A DNA stretch of 41,533 bases from a virus: positions 1-41,533 of the IMG/VR virus record IMGVR_UViG_3300033571_015762; one strand, 5' to 3'. Below the pieces are notes generated by a model. The model had not been told where the DNA came from and searched no databases. It worked only from the letters and a program-made list of their open reading frames with translations. The translations under genes were made by a program, and so were the position numbers. This document shows positions 1 to 7,697 of this stretch, in pieces (the first letter of the stretch is position 1; each line of letters opens with the position of its first letter).

Positions 1-87
1 ACCGGACTTCCGGCTGACCAACGACGGCACCAACTTGGTGCTGTCTCCTGGTGGCGGCGGCTGGTTCGTCGCCAAGATCACCGGGTC
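1..87. repeat. Terminal direct repeat, left copy (contig circularity)
   Basis: These 87 bases are identical to the last 87 bases of the window (41447-41533). The repeat lies inside a tail gene that reads through in frame when the ends are joined. I read it as the overlap of a circular assembly, not as a biological terminal repeat, because it cuts a gene and has no packaging-site features. Confidence 0.95.
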
Positions 88-427
88 ATTCACCGCAAAC
101 AGTAACACCTATTACACCTGGGCCGAACAGGAGCCCAAGGAAGACGGCACCGGCTACCGGGCCATCCCTAACGGCAAGGTCGGCACCAGCACGGCCAACT
201 GGGCCCGTGAGATCAACGGCGTCACGTCGGTGGCAACCAACACAATCGTGCTGATGCGGCCGGTCATCGTCACCAAGGCCGGCGGGGCGGGCAAGACGCA
301 ATTGCACGAGTTTGCGGTGGCTGGTGCGCCCGTTTCGCAGGCCGTCGTCACCGCGGTCACCTGCTCCAACGGCAACCTGACGGTGACCACTAAAACCATC
401 ACCGTGCCAGGCATGGTGGTGACCTAA
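2..427 (+). CDS. Tail protein downstream of the tail-tip gene (3' part; 5' end at 41427)
   Basis: This is the 3' portion of a gene whose ATG is at 41427. Joining the circle gives a 447-base gene encoding 148 residues. The frame enters at position 2 with no start here; the TTG at 35 is only an internal codon. The protein begins MRFVSASPDFRLTNDG and is rich in Thr, Val, Asn and Gly, like a beta-sheet-rich tail adaptor or baseplate component. No enzymatic motif is visible. It sits between a tail-tip candidate and the giant fibre, and its TAA overlaps the fibre ATG (TAATG). Its exact role is not recognised. Confidence 0.85.
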   Translation, partial: PDFRLTNDGTNLVLSPGGGGWFVAKITGSFTANSNTYYTWAEQEPKEDGTGYRAIPNGKVGTSTANWAREINGVTSVATNTIVLMRPVIVTKAGGAGKTQLHEFAVAGAPVSQAVVTAVTCSNGNLTVTTKTITVPGMVVT

Positions 428-3228
428 TGGCAGGCGGAACGCAAACCGACGCCGACATCATTGACGGTTCGGCGTTCGGCGGCGCAAAGTCTTTAGCAGG
501 ATTTTCGGGCACTGCCACCGGTTCCGCCACGGGCCAACCCAACGGCGCCGAGCTGTCGACTCTGACTGTCGACCCGATCGAGGGCGCCGCGGTCGTTGGC
601 GTGGTCATCATCCCGCCCACCGCTTGGCCAGCTGCCCCGATCACAGCACCTACAGCCATTGGGGGCGGCGGGGCTGTTCCAACCCCGATTTTTTGGAACC
701 CTGCCCTGCTATTCCCACCAGGCGGCAACGTCATTGGTGGCGGCGGTGCTGCTCCCGTTGGCCCCCCGCAGGTGCCAGTTCAGCCACCCGCAGCCGTAGG
801 TGGTGGCGGCGCCATTCCAGCGCCAATTGCGCTAGACCCAGTCGGCATCAATCTTCCTGTTGGCGTCGCCATTGGTGGCGGCGGCGCCGTTCCTATCGGT
901 CCGCCGCAGGTGCCAGTTCAGCCACCAGGCGCCGTAGGCGGCGGCGGGGCTGTTATTTCGCCGATCGCTATCGACCCCGTGCCAGCCTCCCCGCCCACTG
1001 GCGGCGCCATAGGCACCGATCCGACGATCATCCCGCTGCCGATACCGGCCACGCCAGTCTCGCCACCTACGGGCACTGGCGGTGGCGGCGGTACTATCAG
1101 TCCGGTCAGCCCCGCGGGCCCTGTCACGACTGCACCAGGCGGTGGTGCTGTTGGTGGCGGTGGTGCCACGCCAACCGGCCCTGCGCAGGTCCCGGCCACA
1201 GAGCCCACTGGCATCGGCACGGGTACAGTGGTCACGTCGCCGACCCTGCCCCCTGTCCCAGTCACGGCGCCCACTGGCACGGCCGTCGGTGGCAACGCGT
1301 CGACAGGCATCACCGAGCCAATTCAGGCGCCAACCGTGTCGGCGCCGACGGCGACGGTCACGGTTGGTTCAACTGCCACCGGGCCAAGTTTTAACGTGAC
1401 CGGTAGCCAGGTTATAGCAGCGCCGACGGTTTCAACCACAGTCACAAGCAACGGCACAACCACCCAGACCATTGCGTGCAAATGCTGCGGGGCGGCGTCG
1501 GACCCGTGCTGCGGGCCGTTTGATCGGACGGGGCCTTATTTTAATCGATGGTTTACAGGCACAGAATGGCCATCGGCTATCGTTGGTCGCGGAAAAACTA
1601 CGGCACCGGCCAAGTTTCTTTTAACCATATATTTTGAAAACGCTGGCTATTGGAATTCTCCGGGCGACGATAACTCCGACCTGCAGCAATATTTTGACCT
1701 GGAGTTTGAGTATTACGACCCCGGCGAAGCGGTCAGTTTGCCGTATCCGTTTAGTCGGTACGAGGTCGCCAGATGGACTAACACCGGGCCGGTTAAATGC
1801 AGGCTGCAAGGTGACTTTTATTGGTCGGATGGTTCCACCTCGGACCCGTACCGCGGCAAAATCGGCAACGTCTGGCTGAATTTTGAGAGCGAATACATTT
1901 ACCTTCTGACTGGCTACAGGAACGTAAACGATTTTTTTGGTGGTAACTATCAGACTTTTGATCCTAGCGATCTGGCCAACTCTTTTGTGCTGCTGTCGTC
2001 TTTGGAAAACCTTAACACCGACACGTTTTCCTACGTGCAAAACGGTGAAGCGGCTAAGCCGTCGTCGTATAAGGTTTTTTTTCAGCGCTGGAATCCTGCG
2101 ACCGCAAGCGTTTACGGGTATCGCTACCACATGAAAACCGCCCAATGTCTTCAAACAAACCTTGGGCCGACAATTGACCAAATGACCAAGGTTTCCGCAA
2201 TCAACGGGTGTCCACTGCGCATTTTAACCAGAGGTAACCGCCCCACGACCGTTCCCTTTGACAGGGCCATAGTCTTTAGTGTTGAGTCTTGCTCTCTTGG
2301 CAACTGTAACTCGTTTGGTGCCAACCTGTCCTTGCGGCGTGATCAAGACTGCAACTGCCCCAACGGCTACGCCAGGTCTTTGTTTGGGCCGGATGGATTG
2401 TGCCCGAACATAGATTTAAAATTTATTAAGCCCGAAATACAGATTGATTTGACTGCTTACACTCATGTGGCGCCGTATTCGGCGGCCAACACATCCAACC
2501 CAACCATCCCCATGCGGATGGGCTACGCTGGCCTTAACGGCTTCAAATACTGTGATGGCAGCCTAACTAGCTACAACAGCCTAATCGGTCAGCAAGGGAC
2601 AGACCTTACCAAAAAAGCGCTTGTATTTGACAGATTTGCCCCGTGGGTGCAATTTGAACTCCAGCCAACTGGCGACCCGATCAAGATGACGATCGCCAAT
2701 TTTGACACCAACACCGACTTGAAATATGCCCCTAACGCAACTTTTTACACTTGGTCATCCCTCAGCAACTGGGGCTTAAACTATCAGTATGTTATTCTTC
2801 GCGGCCCCAAAACCGGGTCGACCATCCCAGACGGCGTTTTGAAGTACGTCAGTCATTCATGCAGCCCGTTCTCTATGACGTTTGCCGGGTCTCTGTGGAT
2901 GAGCTTCGGGCGCTATTACAACTATTACGACACCCACATTGCTAACGTCGAAATCACCTTTTCCTTGCCATTTAACGGCCTGATTTCAATGGCTGGCCCT
3001 CCCGCGCAAACAATTAACCCGACACCCGCCCAGGAGCTGATCCAGCAATCAAAACAACGCCTCGCCCTGCCCTGCATCCACCGCGGCGAGCCCTTGGAGG
3101 CGTCTGCGTCCTGCGGCTGCGGCGGCGCCGTGCTGACCGAGTGCGCCGTCTACGGCCAGTGTCGCCCCTACGGTACCGCCACCGATGCGCAGATCTGCAC
3201 ACGCTGCCCAGATTACGCAGCCCCGTAA
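427..3228 (+). CDS. Large tail fibre/tip protein with Gly-Pro repeat stalk and Cys-rich C-terminus
   Basis: The 933-residue protein has three visible parts. Residues about 50-300 are a low-complexity stalk built from degenerate units of roughly 20-30 residues around GGGGA, with PxPI and QVPVQPP between them. Residues about 350-360 carry a Cys cluster (CKCCGAASDPCCG), followed by about 500 residues rich in aromatic residues that look globular and beta-rich. The last 55 residues are a Cys-rich module (CIHRGEPL, then CGCGG, CAVYGQC, CTRCPDY), probably metal-binding; I recall similar endings on planctomycete-associated phage tail proteins. It lies in the tail-tip/appendage block, so host recognition is the likely role. 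The start overlaps the upstream stop. The receptor and fold are unknown. Confidence 0.75.
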   Translation: MAGGTQTDADIIDGSAFGGAKSLAGFSGTATGSATGQPNGAELSTLTVDPIEGAAVVGVVIIPPTAWPAAPITAPTAIGGGGAVPTPIFWNPALLFPPGGNVIGGGGAAPVGPPQVPVQPPAAVGGGGAIPAPIALDPVGINLPVGVAIGGGGAVPIGPPQVPVQPPGAVGGGGAVISPIAIDPVPASPPTGGAIGTDPTIIPLPIPATPVSPPTGTGGGGGTISPVSPAGPVTTAPGGGAVGGGGATPTGPAQVPATEPTGIGTGTVVTSPTLPPVPVTAPTGTAVGGNASTGITEPIQAPTVSAPTATVTVGSTATGPSFNVTGSQVIAAPTVSTTVTSNGTTTQTIACKCCGAASDPCCGPFDRTGPYFNRWFTGTEWPSAIVGRGKTTAPAKFLLTIYFENAGYWNSPGDDNSDLQQYFDLEFEYYDPGEAVSLPYPFSRYEVARWTNTGPVKCRLQGDFYWSDGSTSDPYRGKIGNVWLNFESEYIYLLTGYRNVNDFFGGNYQTFDPSDLANSFVLLSSLENLNTDTFSYVQNGEAAKPSSYKVFFQRWNPATASVYGYRYHMKTAQCLQTNLGPTIDQMTKVSAINGCPLRILTRGNRPTTVPFDRAIVFSVESCSLGNCNSFGANLSLRRDQDCNCPNGYARSLFGPDGLCPNIDLKFIKPEIQIDLTAYTHVAPYSAANTSNPTIPMRMGYAGLNGFKYCDGSLTSYNSLIGQQGTDLTKKALVFDRFAPWVQFELQPTGDPIKMTIANFDTNTDLKYAPNATFYTWSSLSNWGLNYQYVILRGPKTGSTIPDGVLKYVSHSCSPFSMTFAGSLWMSFGRYYNYYDTHIANVEITFSLPFNGLISMAGPPAQTINPTPAQELIQQSKQRLALPCIHRGEPLEASASCGCGGAVLTECAVYGQCRPYGTATDAQICTRCPDYAAP

Positions 3229-3255
3229 AGGTCATTTATAAAGCAGGAGGCCCCG

Positions 3256-3960
3256 ATGCTAACCCTGCTGCTGCTCGTCTTCTGCCAAGACATCAAGCTC
3301 CCTGCCGAGGTCACCGCCCAGCCCGGCACCTTTGTGCCCCTGGTCGCCGAGACCAAGGGCGAAACCGTCAAATTCACCGCCATCGACCCCGGCGTCTCCC
3401 TGTTCCCTGCCGAGCTATTGGCCAATAAAAAATCCACCGTGGCCGTCGCCATGGCCGCGGGCCGCTACCGGGTTCTTGCCTGGTCAGCGATTGACGGCAA
3501 GCCCACCGACGCCGTGCAGGTCACCCTGGTGGTCGGCAATGCCCCGGGACCGGTTCCACCATCACCGCCGGCGCCACCACCACCGGCACCACCACCAGTA
3601 CCACCCACGCCACCCGCCCCGGTCGATGACCTGGCGCAAATCCTCGCCGCCCTTTACGGCGCCCTGAACGAGGACGGCAAGGCCGCCCACGTCAAGGCAT
3701 TGGCTGGTGTTTTTCGTGAGGCCGGCGTGGCCTCTAACGACAACCGATACCAGACGGTGGGCCAACTGTTCGGGGCCATTAGGCAGCAGTCTCTGCAGGC
3801 CTTGCCCAACACCGCCCTAACGTCCATGCGTGAGCGCCTTGGCTTGGTTCTCACTCAGGCCCTTGGCAACGACCCCGCGGCCCCGCTGACGCCCAGCAGC
3901 CGGGCCAAGGCCTTCGAGACGTTCAGCCGGATCGCCAGCATTTTGGAGGCCCTGCGATGA
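3256..3960 (+). CDS. Putative secreted or envelope-anchored protein with Pro-rich linker
   Basis: The 234-residue product starts with a very short hydrophobic stretch (MLTLLLLVFCQD), which could be a signal or lipoprotein-like leader but lacks the usual basic N-terminus. An Ig-like beta region (about 15-95) follows, then a dense Pro/Ala linker (about 97-122, repeated PP and APPP), then a helical C-terminal domain (about 123-234). A good ribosome-binding site (AGGAGG) precedes the ATG. Its stop overlaps the start of the papain-like protease (ATGA), so the two are probably co-translated. Context suggests a lysis or envelope accessory role. No family is recognised. Confidence 0.7.
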   Translation: MLTLLLLVFCQDIKLPAEVTAQPGTFVPLVAETKGETVKFTAIDPGVSLFPAELLANKKSTVAVAMAAGRYRVLAWSAIDGKPTDAVQVTLVVGNAPGPVPPSPPAPPPPAPPPVPPTPPAPVDDLAQILAALYGALNEDGKAAHVKALAGVFREAGVASNDNRYQTVGQLFGAIRQQSLQALPNTALTSMRERLGLVLTQALGNDPAAPLTPSSRAKAFETFSRIASILEALR

Positions 3961-4853
3961 GCGAATACGCAGCAGGCTGGATAGATGACCCCGCCGAGGT
4001 CGAGATTGTGGCGGGCCAGCAGCCCTACTACACGTTCAGCGAAACCCCGGCCGGCGCCACAGCGACAGGCACCGATCATGCCTACCTGTGGCAGGCATAC
4101 GAAAAAGCCACCGGCAAAAAATATCCCAACCGTGACCAGGGTAGCTACGGCACCTGTGTTTCGTTCGGGACCGCGGCGGCAGTCGAGGTCAGCCAGGCCT
4201 GCGAGTCTATCGCCGGCGACCCCGAGGAGGTCCGAGACCTCGCCACCGAAGTGATCTACGCAGGCAGCCGGGTCGAAATCGGCGGCGGCCGGTTCCGCTC
4301 CGACGGTTCAATCGGTGCCTGGGCTGCCGACTGGGTCAAAAAATATGGCGTGCTGGACCGGGCCATCTTCGGCAACGGCAAATACGACCTCCGCGTCTAC
4401 TCAGGCGCCAGGGCCCGCCAGTGGGGCGCACCAGGTGCCGGCGTGCCGAATGACCTAGAACCCGAGGCGCGCAAGTTTCCGGTCAAGACGATCACCAAGG
4501 TGACGACGTTTGACGATGCGTGCAAGGCCTTGACGGCCGGCTACGGCATTTCAGTTTCGAGTTCGGTCGGCTACCAAATGGCCCGCGACCAAGACGGATT
4601 TTGCAAGGCCGGCCCAAGGTGGGACCACTGCATGGCCATTCTCGGTTTTCAGCAAGGCAAGCGCCCCGGCGCATTCATCCAGAACAGTTGGGGCCCGAGC
4701 GCCCACACCGGGCCACTGGGCGCAGGCGATCCGCCCGCGGGCGGATTCTGGGCCGACGCTGAAGCGGTCGAAAAAATGCTAAAGGCTGGCGACTCTTGGG
4801 CGTTTTCTAGCGTGGTCGGATTCCCCGCCCGCGTCATTCCCTGGTTCATTTGA
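3957..4853 (+). CDS. Papain-like (C1 family) cysteine peptidase, candidate lysis enzyme
   Basis: The 298-residue protein carries the full papain signature. The oxyanion Gln61 and nucleophile Cys67 lie in DQGSYGTCVSF, His224 in WDHCMAILGF, and Asn243 in FIQNSWG. It has no obvious signal peptide, so it would need holin-dependent export. It overlaps the preceding secreted-protein gene by four bases and is followed by a small hydrophobic-tailed protein and a holin-like gene, the usual place for an endolysin. No lysozyme, amidase or transglycosylase is visible elsewhere. I infer lysis of a protein-rich envelope; a tail-associated or virion-maturation protease is the alternative. The peptidase assignment is much firmer than the role. 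Confidence 0.88.
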   Translation: MSEYAAGWIDDPAEVEIVAGQQPYYTFSETPAGATATGTDHAYLWQAYEKATGKKYPNRDQGSYGTCVSFGTAAAVEVSQACESIAGDPEEVRDLATEVIYAGSRVEIGGGRFRSDGSIGAWAADWVKKYGVLDRAIFGNGKYDLRVYSGARARQWGAPGAGVPNDLEPEARKFPVKTITKVTTFDDACKALTAGYGISVSSSVGYQMARDQDGFCKAGPRWDHCMAILGFQQGKRPGAFIQNSWGPSAHTGPLGAGDPPAGGFWADAEAVEKMLKAGDSWAFSSVVGFPARVIPWFI

Positions 4854-4862
4854 GGGTTTACC

Positions 4863-5180
4863 ATGGCACTGCCTCCCTATCCGACCGACTTCCCCTCCGA
4901 AGCCTTCCTACTGGTCCTCGACAAGGCCCGCGGCCGTAACGACGTCACCGGGGCTGACCTGGCGCACGCTGGCTGGTGCGTCGCAGGCTACGCCCTGCAG
5001 CAAACCCTTGGCGGTGGCCCGACCATCCGCGGGGCCGAAAACCTGGAGCAGGCCGGGTGGAGTGACGAGCAGGTGATTCAGGGCGCCATCGACGCCAATG
5101 ACGGCGCCAAGGGCATGCTGTTCCCCTGGGTGCTCGTGATCCGTGTCGCCGTGAAGCTAATCTTGGAGGCCGTCCTCTAA
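4863..5180 (+). CDS. Small protein with hydrophobic C-terminus, in the lysis cassette
   Basis: The 105-residue product has a soluble, predicted-helical body and a hydrophobic C-terminal end (MLFPWVLVIRVAVKLILEAV) that could enter a membrane. GAGGG precedes the ATG. It follows the papain-like protease and its stop overlaps the ATG of the holin-like gene (TAATG). A holin, antiholin or protease partner is possible from context. No family is recognised. Confidence 0.65.
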   Translation: MALPPYPTDFPSEAFLLVLDKARGRNDVTGADLAHAGWCVAGYALQQTLGGGPTIRGAENLEQAGWSDEQVIQGAIDANDGAKGMLFPWVLVIRVAVKLILEAVL

Positions 5181-5452
5181 TGGACCCGCTACAATTCGCC
5201 CGCGAGTTTGGCCTGCCCACGATGGCCCTCGTCGTCACCGGCTACGGGATCTGGCAGGTCTGCGCATGGATCGCCAAAGAGTTAATCGTGCCCCTGCGGG
5301 ATCGCCATTTTGCGTTTTTGCTGTCCATTGAGCAGACGCTTAAAGCGCTGCAGGAGACGCAGCAAAGCATCGTGAAAACTCAGGAAAACATGGTTTCTGA
5401 AATTGAACGGGTCAGCAGTTTGATCCGTTGCACCGCCACCCCCAAGGAGTAA
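5180..5452 (+). CDS. Holin-like membrane protein
   Basis: The 90-residue product has one membrane-spanning segment near the N-terminus (about residues 10-33, FGLPTMALVVTGYGIWQVC) followed by a basic/aromatic patch and a long coiled-coil tail. A FGLP-type start, one membrane helix and a coiled coil match a common class of small phage holins. Its position directly after the protease cassette supports a role in membrane permeabilisation. A membrane-anchored spanin-like role cannot be excluded. Confidence 0.65.
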   Translation: MDPLQFAREFGLPTMALVVTGYGIWQVCAWIAKELIVPLRDRHFAFLLSIEQTLKALQETQQSIVKTQENMVSEIERVSSLIRCTATPKE

Positions 5453-5458
5453 TGACCA

Positions 5459-5878
5459 ATGCCTTCTATCGTTTACAACTCGTGCATCCGCGACGCCGTC
5501 GTCGGCAATATTGACTTCGACACCGACACCTTCAAAATGCTGTTGGTCACCAGCAGCTACAGCGCGGCCAAGAGCCACGATAAGCGGGACGACGTCACCA
5601 ACGAGGTCAGCGGCACCGGCTACACCGCTGGCGGCAACGCCTGCAGCGTGTCGGTCGCAGCCGTCGATAACACCAACAACGACGTCGAGATCTCGTTCAC
5701 CGTGACGAGCTGGACATCGGCGACCATCACAGCCAGGGCAGGCGTCATCTACAAGTCACGCGGCGGTGCCAGCAGCGCCGACGAGCTGGTCGGCTACGTC
5801 GATTTTGGCTCTGACGTATCAAGTACCAACGGCACGTTTGCGGTGACTGTGAGCAGCCCATTGAAATTCCAAAACTAA
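5459..5878 (+). CDS. Phage tail/appendage beta-rich protein
   Basis: The 139-residue product belongs by eye to a widespread phage structural family, with a start of the type YNSCIRDAV, then FKMLLVTSSY, RDDVTNEV and a GTGYTAGG motif. Members are found among tail-fibre and baseplate genes. There is no catalytic motif. A ribosome-binding site (AAGGAG) lies 9 bases before the ATG. Its place between the holin and fibre genes fits an appendage or assembly component. Confidence 0.72.
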   Translation: MPSIVYNSCIRDAVVGNIDFDTDTFKMLLVTSSYSAAKSHDKRDDVTNEVSGTGYTAGGNACSVSVAAVDNTNNDVEISFTVTSWTSATITARAGVIYKSRGGASSADELVGYVDFGSDVSSTNGTFAVTVSSPLKFQN

Positions 5879-5888
5879 GAGGTGGCGC

Positions 5889-6194
5889 ATGGCTGACATC
5901 CCAGCGACAAACCCGGTCATTCAGCCCGCTGTTCCCGAGGTTGTTTTCGACCTCTGGCGCATCCCTGATTTTCACGTTACCTGGCCCAATGCCCCCGACA
6001 CCATGTCATGCGTGACCATGTTTCAAAGCGCCAGGCGCGGGGAAGACGGCGAGCTGATCGACGGGCCGGTGCGGGAGTGGTATCAGATCCCTGACCTTTG
6101 GGCTGTCGCTGCTGAGGACTCTGAAGTCGCCGCGGCAATGAACGCACTGATTGCCGTGCTGACCAAGAAGGCTAAACAAGCCGGGGTGATCTGA
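5889..6194 (+). CDS. Hypothetical tail-region protein
   Basis: The 101-residue product has no recognised domain. It contains a Trp/Asp/Pro-rich middle (DLWRIPDFHVTWPNAP) and an Ala-rich helical C-terminus. AGAGGTGG precedes the ATG. Its last base is the first base of the next gene's ATG (TGATGG), so it is tightly coupled to the fibre gene. A small fibre-assembly factor or structural connector is plausible from context only. Confidence 0.6.
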   Translation: MADIPATNPVIQPAVPEVVFDLWRIPDFHVTWPNAPDTMSCVTMFQSARRGEDGELIDGPVREWYQIPDLWAVAAEDSEVAAAMNALIAVLTKKAKQAGVI

Positions 6195-7687
6195 TGGCCT
6201 TGATCAAAGCAGACCGCGTCAAGGAAACAAGCACCAGCACCGGCACCGGCACTTTTACTTTGGCTGGTGCTGCTGTTGGATTTCGAGCATTTAGCTCTGT
6301 CTGCTCGGTTGGAGATACTTTTTTCTATGTGATTGATTCGGATTCTGGAAGCGAATGGGAGACTGGCTTAGGTACATATTCAGCAACTAATACGCTGACT
6401 CGAACGACAGTTTACGCCAGCAGCAATAGCGGAAGCATTGTTACCTTTTCGGCTGGTACGAAAAATGTTTACCTATCTCTGACCGGAAGGCAAATTGATA
6501 CGGTATCCGCCTCGCCTCCGGCATCTACTGGTGCGCCTCCTCTGCTTGAAAGTTTAGCTGGTGCAGCGCATACCGCACTAACCGCATCAACAGAATATAG
6601 TGACATTTATTGGAATCTTGCACGAACGGTCCAGTTCTCAACTGGTGCGATTACGACTCAAAGATCAGTAAGGATTGCCGCTCCGACCTATTCATTTGTT
6701 GCTGCAAGTACGATTACGACTGCTGCGACTGTCCAGATAGATGGCGCACCAGTAGCGGGAACAAATGCAACGATTACAAACCGTACTGCATTACGAGTTT
6801 TGGCTGGATCAACAACAGCAAAAGGCATTGTTGTTCAAGGAGCATCTGGTCAAACAGCAAATATTTTTGAGGTGCAAAACTCATCTGGAACTGTACTAGC
6901 ATCTATAAGCTCAACTGGCTCATTTGGAACTATGACTGCCGGAGCCATAACTGCCAGCAAATTAAATGCTAATGGAACATCGTCAACTGTCGAATGTATT
7001 ACAGCAACTTCATTTTCATTAGCTACATCGCAACCATTTGTTATTCAATCTTGGAGGGATAGCGGAAGCACAATTTGCGCCCAGATCACTAACCAAGGAT
7101 GCTTTGGAATAATTGGTCGCCCAAAAGGTGGGGCAACAAAAAGTGATATTTATTTTAATGTAACAGCACCGGCAGATTCATTTTCCTTGATGGGTGGTGA
7201 GCCAGATTATGTTTTCAACTCATCGGCTACAGAAACAGTAACTGGCACTCAAATATGGTCACTCCCGACCACAATGCTAATTAAATGCAGAAGATACGCT
7301 TCTGGAACAGCGTCAACAATAAGCGATGCATACGGTGTTTATATTGAAAATTCGCCTGTCGCTGGGACAAATGTAACAATAACAAGAAGTAATGCCCTCT
7401 TTGTTAACTCAAATCAATCGTATTCAATAGGGCTTACGATCGCGACTATCGCAGCAAACGCAGCTAAGGGAATTCAAATAATCAAGTCAGGCACTAGTAC
7501 TGGGACCAGCTTTGAAGTTGTAAATGGAATCGGAGGATCGACGCTAATGTCGATCAACGCAAATGGCTCTATTACTCCAGCAACTCTTGCCGATTCCGCA
7601 GCAGCAAACAACACAATCTATTACTCATCAACGGCAGGAAAGCTTGTCTACAAAGATTCCGCTGGAACTGTAAACAACCTCTACTAA
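6194..7687 (+). CDS. Tail fibre protein (AT-rich gene)
   Basis: The 497-residue protein starts with a module common at the N-termini of phage fibres (about 1-100: IKADRVKETS, a GTGTFTLAGA motif, then a distal TGRQID). A Ser/Thr/Ala-rich beta-repetitive shaft follows, with repeated APVAGTN/SPVAGTN and NATITNRTALRV-like units. The C-terminal end (TLADSAAANNTIYYSS) resembles a fibre trimerisation tail. From about base 6260 the DNA is far more AT-rich, with A/T-ending codons, unlike the flanking genes; this suggests recent acquisition. Likely role: receptor binding. Confidence 0.75.
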   Translation: MALIKADRVKETSTSTGTGTFTLAGAAVGFRAFSSVCSVGDTFFYVIDSDSGSEWETGLGTYSATNTLTRTTVYASSNSGSIVTFSAGTKNVYLSLTGRQIDTVSASPPASTGAPPLLESLAGAAHTALTASTEYSDIYWNLARTVQFSTGAITTQRSVRIAAPTYSFVAASTITTAATVQIDGAPVAGTNATITNRTALRVLAGSTTAKGIVVQGASGQTANIFEVQNSSGTVLASISSTGSFGTMTAGAITASKLNANGTSSTVECITATSFSLATSQPFVIQSWRDSGSTICAQITNQGCFGIIGRPKGGATKSDIYFNVTAPADSFSLMGGEPDYVFNSSATETVTGTQIWSLPTTMLIKCRRYASGTASTISDAYGVYIENSPVAGTNVTITRSNALFVNSNQSYSIGLTIATIAANAAKGIQIIKSGTSTGTSFEVVNGIGGSTLMSINANGSITPATLADSAAANNTIYYSSTAGKLVYKDSAGTVNNLY

Positions 7688-7697
7688 GGGCTGACCG

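Noticed and set aside
1-87. 87-base end repeat as a biological terminal redundancy
   Set aside because: It cuts through a tail gene far from the terminase, and its length is typical of assembly overlap, so circular-contig artefact is the simpler reading.
624-1394. Rightward 256-residue Arg/His/Trp-rich ORF inside the fibre stalk
   Set aside because: It is the alternative-frame reading of the GGGGA/Pro repeats; the simple repeat prevents stops in other frames.
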